In this document: one piece after another, positions 1-5,202 of the stretch
How positions within the stretch are numbered: the first letter of the stretch is position 1
How the letters are laid out: each line of letters begins with the position of its first letter
Assembly: GCA_025362765.1 (NCBI GenBank)
Contig: JANYFI010000523.1
Span: forward strand, 1 to 6,192
From: Ferruginibacter sp.
Lineage (GTDB): Bacteria > Bacteroidota > Bacteroidia > Chitinophagales > Chitinophagaceae
Reading direction: 5' to 3'
DNA length: 6,192 nt
Position numbers and translations under genes: made by a program
Notes under the pieces: model-generated
The model's input: only the letters and a program-made list of their open reading frames with translations
What the model was told of the DNA's origin: nothing
The model's database searches: none

Positions 1-89
1 GCCCTGTGTAGCAGGGCTTTTTCATGAACTTCCATTTTTTCCATTGTACCCGTTGGTACATCGTTTTCATCTACTAAAATAACATCCAT
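1..89 (-). CDS. idi: Isopentenyl-diphosphate delta-isomerase type 1, N-terminal part (cut by window edge)
   Basis: An open frame starts at ATG 89-87 and runs off the left edge after 29 complete codons, beginning MDVILVDENDVPTGTMEKME and ending HEKALLHRA. The pattern VILVDE-x-D-x-PTG-x-x-EK, then H-x-K-x-LLHRA, is the conserved N-terminus of Nudix-fold type 1 IDI enzymes. These interconvert isopentenyl and dimethylallyl diphosphate in the cytoplasm. The start is 11 bases after the crtB stop, so the two genes are probably co-transcribed and coupled. The job fits the context: it balances the C5 units that feed GGPP and then phytoene. The metal- and substrate-binding Cys and Glu residues lie outside the window, so activity cannot be judged. 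No strong Shine-Dalgarno precedes the ATG. Identity rests on a short but characteristic stretch. Confidence 0.87.
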   Translation of the reverse strand, partial: MDVILVDENDVPTGTMEKMEVHEKALLHR

Positions 90-100
90 ACAAGTGCACT

Positions 101-937
101 TTATAAAATATTGAACTGGTTTCTTACACCAGCCTTGGCTACAATTAATACTTTGCCATAATCCGGTATGCGGATTCGTTGTTCTAAAATATTAGATGGT
201 GTCGTCTTCTTTATCTTCTTAAAAAGGGATAAATAATATTTATACGCCACATAAACACCGAACCTCGCTTTGATGGGTAACTGAACAATACCTTTATACG
301 CACCGGCAAAATCGTCTTCAATTTCCCGCTCTATCTGCCGCTTCATCGATGGTGTAAAATTATTAAAATCAACTCCCGGAAAATAAGTTCTGCTCAACCC
401 TTCGTAATCTGCTTTTACATCCCGCAAAAAATTTACTTTCTGAAACGCCGCGCCCAGCAACTGTGCGGAGGGTTTTAATTTTTCGTACATCGCCACGTCT
501 CCCTCACAAAAAATATACAGGCACATTAAACCCACCACTTCGGCACTGCCATAAATATAGGCTTTATATCCATCACAGTCATAGCTTGCTTTGCTAAGAT
601 CCATTTCCATGCTTTTAAAAAAAGCGTCTATCAATTGATGTGGTATTCCATAATTGTTTACGGTTATCTGAAAGCTGTGCAGTATTGGGTTTAAGCTAAT
701 CCTTCTTTTGATAGCAAGATAAGTTTCCTCCTTAAATTCATCCAGCAACATGGCCTTATCATGCTGATGAAATGTATCAACAATCTCGTCAGCGAAACGC
801 ACGAAGCCATAGATGTTAAAAACAGGTATACGCAGGTTCGGATGCAATAATTTAATGGCGCTGCTGAAAGATGTACTGTACATCTCCGTAGTTGCCTTAC
901 TGCACTGTTGGCTTAATTTATGAAAAAGGTCCATCAT
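101..937 (-). CDS. crtB: Phytoene synthase (squalene/phytoene synthase family)
   Basis: A 278-residue protein, close to the usual 280-310 of bacterial CrtB. It condenses two geranylgeranyl diphosphates head to head into phytoene, the first committed carotenoid step, at the inner face of the membrane. Visible motifs are the first Asp-rich motif RFADEIVD (residues 47-54, D50 and D54), the Y-x-x-GSAEVVGLM block (about 127-138), and the second Asp-rich motif NFLRDVKAD (169-177, D173 and D177). These Asp residues bind Mg-diphosphate. The order after crtI and before idi supports CrtB over squalene synthase. The protein begins Met-Met. An in-frame TAA three codons upstream limits the start to ATG 937 or ATG 934. 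The GAGG at 942-939 is 1 base from the first and 4 bases from the second, so 934 may be the true start. No truncation or missing active-site residue is seen. Confidence 0.95.
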   Translation of the reverse strand: MMDLFHKLSQQCSKATTEMYSTSFSSAIKLLHPNLRIPVFNIYGFVRFADEIVDTFHQHDKAMLLDEFKEETYLAIKRRISLNPILHSFQITVNNYGIPHQLIDAFFKSMEMDLSKASYDCDGYKAYIYGSAEVVGLMCLYIFCEGDVAMYEKLKPSAQLLGAAFQKVNFLRDVKADYEGLSRTYFPGVDFNNFTPSMKRQIEREIEDDFAGAYKGIVQLPIKARFGVYVAYKYYLSLFKKIKKTTPSNILEQRIRIPDYGKVLIVAKAGVRNQFNIL

Positions 938-945
938 ACCTCTTT
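938..945 (-). promoter_or_regulatory. Ribosome binding site of crtB, decides between two ATGs
   Basis: On the minus strand AAAGAGGT directly precedes the tandem ATGATG of crtB. It is the clearest Shine-Dalgarno-like sequence in the window, where most genes have none. GAGG sits only 1 base before the first ATG (937) but 4 bases before the second (934), which favours the second Met. Confidence 0.5.
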
Positions 946-1061
946 ACTGATTTTTTGGTGATCATTTGTTTTCTGTGCGTCATTGTTGTGTTATGCTAAT
1001 CCCGATTATTTCGGAACTCACTTATACTTACAAAGCCGTATTGAACTTCAGCCTCCCGATG

Positions 1062-1091
1062 GAAAAGTATCGTGATAGTAGTACTGTCAAA
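1062..1091 (-). promoter_or_regulatory. Candidate promoter for crtB (and idi)
   Basis: The 207-base gap between crtI and crtB (938-1144) is long for genes of one pathway on one strand and has no coding frame worth calling. On the minus strand it holds TTTG at 1091-1088, part of TTTGACA, followed after 18 bases by TACTTTTC at 1069-1062. This is one mismatch from the Bacteroidota housekeeping pattern TTTG-N(about 18-20)-TAnnTTTG. The start of transcription would fall near 1055, giving a leader of roughly 120 bases. An ECF-type promoter recognised by the neighbouring sigma factor is an alternative reading of the same region. Pattern match only. Confidence 0.45.
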
Positions 1092-1098
1092 CTACTGT
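1075..1098. promoter_or_regulatory. Inverted repeat overlapping the crtB promoter, possible operator
   Basis: On the plus strand AGTAGT (1077-1082) and ACTACT (1091-1096) are perfect inverted arms around an 8-base centre. They extend by a T-G wobble and an A-T pair to 1075-1098. The repeat overlaps the -33 TTTG and the start of the spacer of the candidate crtB promoter, where a repressor or a MerR-type dimer could act. No T-tract follows on either strand, so it does not look like a terminator. The left arm is part of a 10-mer that recurs upstream of the regulator gene (4284-4293). Confidence 0.4.
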
Positions 1099-1144
1099 AA
1101 TTAAAAATCACTTTAATCTCTATAACCAACCAAAGCGTTTTTTG

Positions 1145-2638
1145 TTAAAAATATTTTACTATTTCTTTAGCAACTACTTCCCCGCTTATTAAACTGGGTG
1201 GTACACCAGGGCCAGGTACAGTAAGCTGACCGGTATAAAATAAGTTGCCTATTTTTTTGCTTCTACAGCCTGGTTTTAAAACAGCTGTTTGCATTAATGT
1301 GTTTGCCAGGCCGTAGGCATTGCCTTTAAAAGCATTGTAGTCTTCTATAAAATTAGTTACGGAGTACGACTTTTTATAAACGATGGCGTCTTTAACTGTT
1401 TGCCCAATACGGTTTTCATACCGTTCAATAATTTCATCAAAATATTTATCTCTCAACGCTTCGGTATCGCCTGTTAATCCTGCCGCAACCGGTATTAAAA
1501 AAAATAAATTCTCACATCCATCAGGCGCTACGCTATCGTCACTTACTGACGTTGCACTCACATAAAACAACGGCTTTTGCGGCCATTGGGGTTCTGTATA
1601 AATCTCTTTTCCATGCACTTCAAAACTGGTATCAAAAAACAAGGTGTGGTGTATAACATCCCGCAGCCTTTTATTTAAGCCTATATAATATATCAGGCAG
1701 CTTGGCGCCATCACGCGTTTATCCCAATAAGCATCACTATACGATCTGTATTGTTGAGATAATAATTGTGTTTCTACAAAATGATAATCTGCTCCACCTA
1801 TCACCACATCCGCATTGAATATTTTTTCTTCTATCTCACCTTGCGAATTGGCGCTGTTAGCAACTACTCTTTTTGCCAATTGTTCTTCAACATCGATTTT
1901 TGTAACTGTATGATTGAAATGGAAATGAACGCCCAATTCTGTGGCCAGTTGGTGCATTGCCTTCACAATTTTATATATTCCACCTTTGGGATACCAAGTA
2001 CCCGATTTTACATCCGCGTAATTCATCAGGCTATATAAGGCTGGAGTATTTTGTGGCAACGCACCTAAAAACAACACCGGAAATTCAAGCAATTGTTGCA
2101 GTTGCGGATGTTTAAAATATTTGCCGATATGCTTCTTCATCGAAGTAAAAACATCAAGCTTAAAAATTCCTTTTAAAAGATCCAGATCTGCAAACTCTGC
2201 AACACTTTGACCCGGTTTATGCACCAGTTTATTAATCCCAACTTCGTATTTATACTGCGCCTCCTTCATAAATTTATCCAGCATAAGGCCACTACCCGTT
2301 TCTATGCTTTCGAATAAATTTTTAAGGCGATTATAATCTGCCGGAATGTCCATGTATTTTTCCGGCCAATAAATTCTGTAGGAAGGGTCCAATCTGTCGA
2401 GCTGGTAATAATCACTGACACTTTTTCCGAAGCAATTAAAAAACCGCTCAAAAACATCCGGCATCCAGTACCAGCTTGGACCCATATCAAAGGTAAATCC
2501 CTGAGCATGTAATAGTCTCGCTCTTCCTCCGGGGGTAGCTTGCCTTTCAACAACAATAACATCCCACCCATCTTTTGCCATAAAACTGGCAGCGGATAAG
2601 CCGGCAAATCCGCTTCCTATGATGACTACTTTTTTCAA
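1145..2638 (-). CDS. crtI: Phytoene desaturase (CrtI-type FAD-dependent), TTG start
   Basis: A 497-residue flavoprotein, normal length for CrtI. It desaturates phytoene stepwise toward neurosporene or lycopene at the membrane. The N-terminus has the dinucleotide-binding fold VVIIGSGFAGLSAA (G8, G10, G13) with acidic E31 at the end of the second strand, then the family motif PGGRA (36-40) and FDMGPSWYW (50-58). The C-terminal FAD motif is GQLTVPGPGVPPSLISG (470-486), as in Bacteroidota CrtI proteins. The start codon is TTG at 2638-2636: the codon just upstream in frame is TAA, and the first internal ATG (Met20) would remove the FAD fold. Only 22 bases separate it from the sigma-factor stop, so it is probably co-transcribed and perhaps coupled. 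The number of desaturation steps cannot be read from sequence. A diapophytoene (CrtN-type) or ketolase role is unlikely given the adjacent crtB. Confidence 0.95.
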   Translation of the reverse strand: MKKVVIIGSGFAGLSAASFMAKDGWDVIVVERQATPGGRARLLHAQGFTFDMGPSWYWMPDVFERFFNCFGKSVSDYYQLDRLDPSYRIYWPEKYMDIPADYNRLKNLFESIETGSGLMLDKFMKEAQYKYEVGINKLVHKPGQSVAEFADLDLLKGIFKLDVFTSMKKHIGKYFKHPQLQQLLEFPVLFLGALPQNTPALYSLMNYADVKSGTWYPKGGIYKIVKAMHQLATELGVHFHFNHTVTKIDVEEQLAKRVVANSANSQGEIEEKIFNADVVIGGADYHFVETQLLSQQYRSYSDAYWDKRVMAPSCLIYYIGLNKRLRDVIHHTLFFDTSFEVHGKEIYTEPQWPQKPLFYVSATSVSDDSVAPDGCENLFFLIPVAAGLTGDTEALRDKYFDEIIERYENRIGQTVKDAIVYKKSYSVTNFIEDYNAFKGNAYGLANTLMQTAVLKPGCRSKKIGNLFYTGQLTVPGPGVPPSLISGEVVAKEIVKYF

Positions 2639-2660
2639 TTATTGGGCCTGTGTAGTAAAT

Positions 2661-3161
2661 TTAATATCTGGAAATCTGCTCTTTCAGCAATTTTCTTGCA
2701 AAGTGTATCCTGCTCTTTATTGTACCAAGCGGCTCGTGTAACATCTCGGCAATTTCGTGGTATTTGTATCCTTCAAAATATAACATAAATGGATTGCGAA
2801 AAAGGGCAGGCAGTTCATGAACCGCAGCCTGTATATCTTTCAATTTTAACGCACCCTCAGCGGCATTGCTGGTAGTAACCTGATTATAGTTTAATAAAAA
2901 TTCGTTTGGAGTACTGTCAAAAATGGTATTTTGTTTTGCTTTGCGCCGATAATTATTGATAAAAATGTTACGCATAATGGTGTACAACCATGCCTTAATA
3001 TTAGTACCCACATTGTATTTTTCTTTATTGGCCAAAGCCCGGTACATAGTCTCCTGCAGTAAATCTTTTGCCACCTCATTATCTCTTGTAAGGGTAATAG
3101 CGAATGGTTTTAAAAATTCGGTATTATTAACAAGCAATTGATTGAAGTCTATCGTTGCCAT
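2661..3161 (-). CDS. ECF-family RNA polymerase sigma factor, linked to carotenoid genes
   Basis: A 166-residue group 4 sigma factor with only regions 2 and 4. Region 2 covers about residues 15-75. It includes DNEVAKDLLQETMYRAL, which contacts core polymerase, and IKAWLYTIMRNIFINNYRRK, which melts and reads the -10 element. Region 4 covers about 114-162 (LPALFRNPFMLYFEGYKYHEIAE, then PLGTIKSRIHFARKLLKE) and holds the helix-turn-helix for the -35 element. No anti-sigma gene is next to it; instead the neighbour upstream encodes a MerR/B12 regulator and the gene 22 bases downstream is crtI. This recalls LitS of Streptomyces, an ECF sigma whose gene is controlled by LitR and which drives crt genes. 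That role here is inferred from order. The start ATG at 3161 gives a complete region 2; only a weak AAAG lies before it. Confidence 0.93.
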   Translation of the reverse strand: MATIDFNQLLVNNTEFLKPFAITLTRDNEVAKDLLQETMYRALANKEKYNVGTNIKAWLYTIMRNIFINNYRRKAKQNTIFDSTPNEFLLNYNQVTTSNAAEGALKLKDIQAAVHELPALFRNPFMLYFEGYKYHEIAEMLHEPLGTIKSRIHFARKLLKEQISRY

Positions 3162-3192
3162 CTTAAAGTGTTTAAATTGTTATGATGTAAAG

Positions 3193-3233
3193 TTAAACAA
3201 TTAAAATCAAATAACGAGCCATCATTTGTTTAA
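3193..3233. repeat. Spaced inverted repeat TTAAACAA / TTGTTTAA upstream of the sigma gene
   Basis: TTAAACAA (3193-3200) and its exact reverse complement TTGTTTAA (3226-3233) flank 25 bases in the 125-base gap between the regulator and sigma genes. TTTGTTTAA also occurs upstream of the regulator gene (4212-4220). The gap is very AT-rich, so chance is a real possibility. I see no clear promoter in this gap; TAACTTTA on the minus strand (3194-3187) resembles a -7 box but lacks a TTTG at the right distance. Confidence 0.25.
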
Positions 3234-3237
3234 TTTT

Positions 3238-3254
3238 TTTAACATTTTGTTAAA
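3238..3254. promoter_or_regulatory. Perfect 7-bp palindrome upstream of the ECF sigma gene, possible operator
   Basis: TTTAACA-TTT-TGTTAAA is a perfect inverted repeat with a 3-base centre, 77 bases upstream of the sigma start. It is compact and dimer-sized, lies between the regulator stop and the sigma gene, and has no following T-tract in the transcribed direction, so an operator is more likely than a terminator. The adjacent MerR-type regulator is the obvious candidate binder, but MerR/CarH sites in Bacteroidota are not known to me well enough to match it. Confidence 0.35.
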
Positions 3255-3286
3255 CACGAAAAGTGGAAAAGGAAATGCAGGAAAAA

Positions 3287-4165
3287 TTATAAATTTCCTA
3301 CAAATTCCATTACTTCCGGAAACGACTTTTTAAAATTGATATGCGCCGGAATTTTCTTTTCATAACTATTGGTAAGCAAGCCTGAGATAATGATGGGTGT
3401 AGAGTGAAATTTTTTTGTAATGTCAGATATAAATTTATCGAAACTAAAATTATGACCAACAGCGGTAAGATGAGAATATAAATAGTCGGGCTTTTTTAGA
3501 TTTGCTACATATTCAACATCCTTGATGGGTACATTCGCCCCTAAATAAATGGTTGAAATACCCCTGCTTTTCAACAGGTAATACATAAATAACATACCCA
3601 ATTCGTGATATTCACCTTCTGGCAGAAACAGCAACACCGTTTTAGTTACTTTTAAAGAAGTAACAATTCCTTCAATACCTACTATAAGCTTTTGACGGAT
3701 GATATTGCTTACAAGATGCTCCTGTGCTGGATTGATGTGATTAGTAAGCCATAAAATTCCTATTTTTTCGAGGTATGGAAAAATAATATCCCTGATTGTT
3801 CTTTCGATGCCCCGTACCCGGATATAGTTATCAAGTATGCTTTCCAGTTTTTCCATATTAAGATCGACCATGCATTGTATTAAATCATGTACAATGCGTT
3901 CCTGCTGGGCCTCGGTTTGTGTTAAGGATAGTATTTTATCCCTTACCTCAGCTTCTCCCATTTTATCAATATGAGAAATTTTATACCCATATTTATTGAG
4001 TAAAGCAATATTGAGTACTTTTTTCAACTCATCATTGCTGTAATACCGTATGTTGGTATCTGAACGGGATGGCTTTAAAAAATTGTACCGCTGCTCCCAA
4101 ATGCGAATGGTGTGCGCCTTGATCCCCGATAAATTTTCAAGATCTTTTATTGTGAATGAATTCAT
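3287..4165 (-). CDS. MerR-family regulator with cobalamin-binding domain, CarH/LitR-like photoreceptor candidate
   Basis: A 292-residue transcription factor. Residues about 4-70 form a MerR winged helix-turn-helix (FTIKDLENLSGIKAHTIRIWEQRY, then the wing with IRYYSNDEL). About 90-165 is the four-helix B12-cap bundle, containing W139, nine residues, then E149-H150. This is the W-x9-EH signature that in Thermus CarH contacts the adenosyl group and allows light sensing. About 175-290 is the Rossmann-like B12 domain with E185-x-H187-x-x-G190, where H187 would be the lower cobalt ligand, and S231-H-L233. The later GG of the classic motif is only S261-G262 here. Known CarH/LitR proteins bind DNA with AdoCbl in the dark and release it after photolysis, switching on carotenoid genes. 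The sigma and crt genes directly downstream support that role. Start ATG 4165 opens the HTH immediately; no good Shine-Dalgarno is seen. A light-independent B12-type repressor such as CarA is the alternative. Confidence 0.9.
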   Translation of the reverse strand: MNSFTIKDLENLSGIKAHTIRIWEQRYNFLKPSRSDTNIRYYSNDELKKVLNIALLNKYGYKISHIDKMGEAEVRDKILSLTQTEAQQERIVHDLIQCMVDLNMEKLESILDNYIRVRGIERTIRDIIFPYLEKIGILWLTNHINPAQEHLVSNIIRQKLIVGIEGIVTSLKVTKTVLLFLPEGEYHELGMLFMYYLLKSRGISTIYLGANVPIKDVEYVANLKKPDYLYSHLTAVGHNFSFDKFISDITKKFHSTPIIISGLLTNSYEKKIPAHINFKKSFPEVMEFVGNL

Positions 4166-4191
4166 ATATATTGAGTTGTAACTTTATTCCA

Positions 4192-4220
4192 TTAAACACT
4201 GGGCCAATTGTTTTGTTTAA
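4192..4220. repeat. Inverted repeat TTAAAC / GTTTAA just upstream of the regulator gene
   Basis: TTAAAC (4192-4197) and GTTTAA (4215-4220) are inverted arms around 17 bases, 27 bases or more upstream of the regulator ATG. The right arm overlaps the candidate -7 box, so binding there would block transcription. The same half-site type is present upstream of the sigma gene. An autoregulatory site is possible; AT richness weakens the case. Confidence 0.25.
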
Positions 4221-4247
4221 AGATAAGGGGAAAACGATTAACATAAA
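4218..4247 (-). promoter_or_regulatory. Weak candidate promoter for the MerR/B12 regulator gene
   Basis: On the minus strand TTTA (4247-4244), 18 bases, then TATCTTTA (4225-4218). Each element differs by one base from the Bacteroidota pattern TTTG / TAnnTTTG, and the spacing is acceptable. Transcription would start about 45 bases before the ATG. The intrinsic terminator upstream implies that the regulator needs its own promoter in this interval. Confidence 0.3.
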
Positions 4248-4283
4248 TAAGAATAAGGTTATTGAGGCATCTTAATTGTCGCT

Positions 4284-4293
4284 TGATAGTAGT
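4284..4293. repeat. 10-mer TGATAGTAGT shared with the crtB upstream region
   Basis: TGATAGTAGT occurs here and at 1073-1082 in the same orientation, both in non-coding DNA upstream of carotenoid-module genes. In each copy the minus strand carries a TTRACA just before the block (TTGACA at 1090-1085, TTAACA at 4296-4291). It could be part of a shared promoter or operator, or a chance match. Confidence 0.3.
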
Positions 4294-4359
4294 GTTAAGC
4301 GTTGCTAACTTTTAAAGGATGGCTATAAACAACACCGTTGTTAAAAAGGTTGGTAAACC

Positions 4360-4403
4360 TGCACGCCAATTTGGGATACAACGAGTTTTTTGCACGCCAA
4401 TTT
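4360..4403. repeat. 13-bp direct repeat TGCACGCCAATTT, two copies 31 bases apart
   Basis: Exact copies lie at 4360-4372 and 4391-4403. The start-to-start distance of 31 bases is close to three turns of the DNA helix, so both copies face the same side. The repeat is richer in GC than its surroundings. It could be a tandem binding site for an unknown regulator, or the trace of a small dispersed element. I do not recognise the motif. Confidence 0.5.
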
Positions 4404-4463
4404 TTTTTAGCAGTTAAGATTATTCATTTTAAAAGCCAGCCTGCTATGCATATCTAATGGTGT

Positions 4464-4497
4464 AAAATATAAATCCCGGTTTCTTTCGAAACCGGGA
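4464..4497 (-). terminator. Intrinsic terminator of the glycan operon
   Basis: On the minus strand, 25 bases after the methyltransferase stop, TCCCGGTTTC and GAAACCGGGA form a perfect 10-bp stem closed by a GAAA tetraloop of the stable GNRA type (4487-4484). TTTATATTTT follows (4473-4464). GC-rich stem base plus T-rich tail is the classic Rho-independent form. The plus strand has no T-tract after the stem, so it acts in one direction. It separates the glycan genes from the carotenoid module. Confidence 0.88.
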
Positions 4498-4522
4498 CAT
4501 CAGTTATTGTTATTCTATTCAT

Positions 4523-5200
4523 CTATAATTTTACCCTTACAAAGAAATCTCTGTCAATATCAATTATCTCCGCCTTATTCTGCCAACCCATTTGTGCAAG
4601 TAATGTTTTCAGGTCGTTTTTTGAATAATAATACAATGGACAATTGCGCATTTTGTAGCGCAATTTACGCTGCCAGCCAAGAAAACCGCCACTCTTCGGA
4701 AAACTCATCAATACTTCTTTACTTACTTCTTTTTCCAGTTTTTTAAATGTATCAAGAGGTGTTTTTATGTAATCAAAAAAACCTACCAATACTGCAGCAT
4801 CGTATTGTCGGGCAAAAGGATGGTCCAGGTAGCCGTTGTGTATATAATTTACCTTGCCTTCGTTAATGTATTTCTTTGTTTTTTGTTCGGCGAGTTGCAA
4901 CATTCCTTCCGCAATATCTATTCCTGTTACAATTTTACCGGCGTTTAGCAAGGCTTCGCAATAAACGCCTCCACCACAACCCACGTCCAGTATGGTTTGT
5001 ATTTCGCTGGCTGCAGTATATTTCAATACCAGTTCGTACCGTAACCGCATAGATACCCTGAAGTATTTATCTAAAAATTTATCCCAGTTACCTCTCTTTT
5101 TTGTGTGCCCGTAAATACTGTCAAAATCCGCTGCGTATCCATGAAAAAAAGTTGCCACATCCTTTGTTTCGGCCGAAGAATATTCTTTTGTATCTGTCAT
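4523..5200 (-). CDS. Class I SAM-dependent methyltransferase in a surface-glycan operon
   Basis: A 225-residue protein with a Rossmann-like methyltransferase fold. Motif I is LDVGCGGGVY (71-80), the SAM-binding glycine loop. Acidic D95 in GIDIAEGM (93-100) would hold the ribose hydroxyls. The region YDAAVLVGFFDYI (133-145) corresponds to the strand-4 motif. The N-terminus (FFHGYAADFDSIYG, 18-31) resembles UbiG-like and methyltransf_11/25 proteins. The substrate cannot be read from sequence. Because the start is only 2 bases after the deacetylase stop, a role in methylating a glycan, a lipid-linked sugar or a related metabolite is the best guess. No signal peptide or membrane segment is evident, so it is cytoplasmic. 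It is the last gene before the terminator. Confidence 0.85.
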   Translation of the reverse strand: MTDTKEYSSAETKDVATFFHGYAADFDSIYGHTKKRGNWDKFLDKYFRVSMRLRYELVLKYTAASEIQTILDVGCGGGVYCEALLNAGKIVTGIDIAEGMLQLAEQKTKKYINEGKVNYIHNGYLDHPFARQYDAAVLVGFFDYIKTPLDTFKKLEKEVSKEVLMSFPKSGGFLGWQRKLRYKMRNCPLYYYSKNDLKTLLAQMGWQNKAEIIDIDRDFFVRVKL

Positions 5201-5202
5201 TG

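Larger units (their letters stand above)
4166..4522. other. 357-base intergenic region between the regulator and the glycan operon
   Basis: There is no coding frame with credible composition on either strand. From right to left it holds the glycan-operon terminator (4497-4464), a 13-bp direct repeat (4360-4403), two small hairpins (AGGTT/AACCT at 4347-4360 and AACAAC/GTTGTT at 4328-4342), a 10-mer shared with the crtB promoter region (4284-4293), and a weak promoter candidate for the regulator gene (4247-4218). The length and the repeat content are high for a simple spacer, so regulatory content is likely. Confidence 0.6.

Noticed and set aside
1..23. GCCCTG / CAGGGC hairpin followed by TTTTT, looking like a plus-strand intrinsic terminator.
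   Set aside because: It lies inside the minus-strand idi coding frame (codons for KALLHRA), and no plus-strand gene is visible that would need it.
938..1008. A 21-codon minus-strand frame starting at ATG near 1002 and overlapping the crtB start, as a leader peptide.
   Set aside because: No Shine-Dalgarno and no telling composition; random short frames of this size are expected.
938..1060. A cobalamin riboswitch in the crtB leader or before the regulator.
   Set aside because: I could find no B12-box-like conserved core or long paired architecture in either leader; only short isolated stems are present.
1383..2038. Plus-strand open frames of 60 and 90 codons.
   Set aside because: They are fully antisense to crtI, have no family resemblance and no start context; they are shadows of a strong gene.
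2302..2607. A 101-codon minus-strand frame within crtI.
   Set aside because: It is an alternative frame of crtI without recognisable domains, while the crtI frame there carries clear FAD and family motifs.
3257..3298. GGAAAT / ATTTCC arms after the regulator stop followed by a T-rich run, as a possible terminator.
   Set aside because: Only 6 AT-rich base pairs with a 16-base loop that includes the stop codon; too weak to call. It would also cut the regulator from the sigma gene without good support.
4507..4746. A plus-strand 79-codon frame at the end of the methyltransferase gene.
   Set aside because: It is antisense to the methyltransferase, low in complexity and without motifs.
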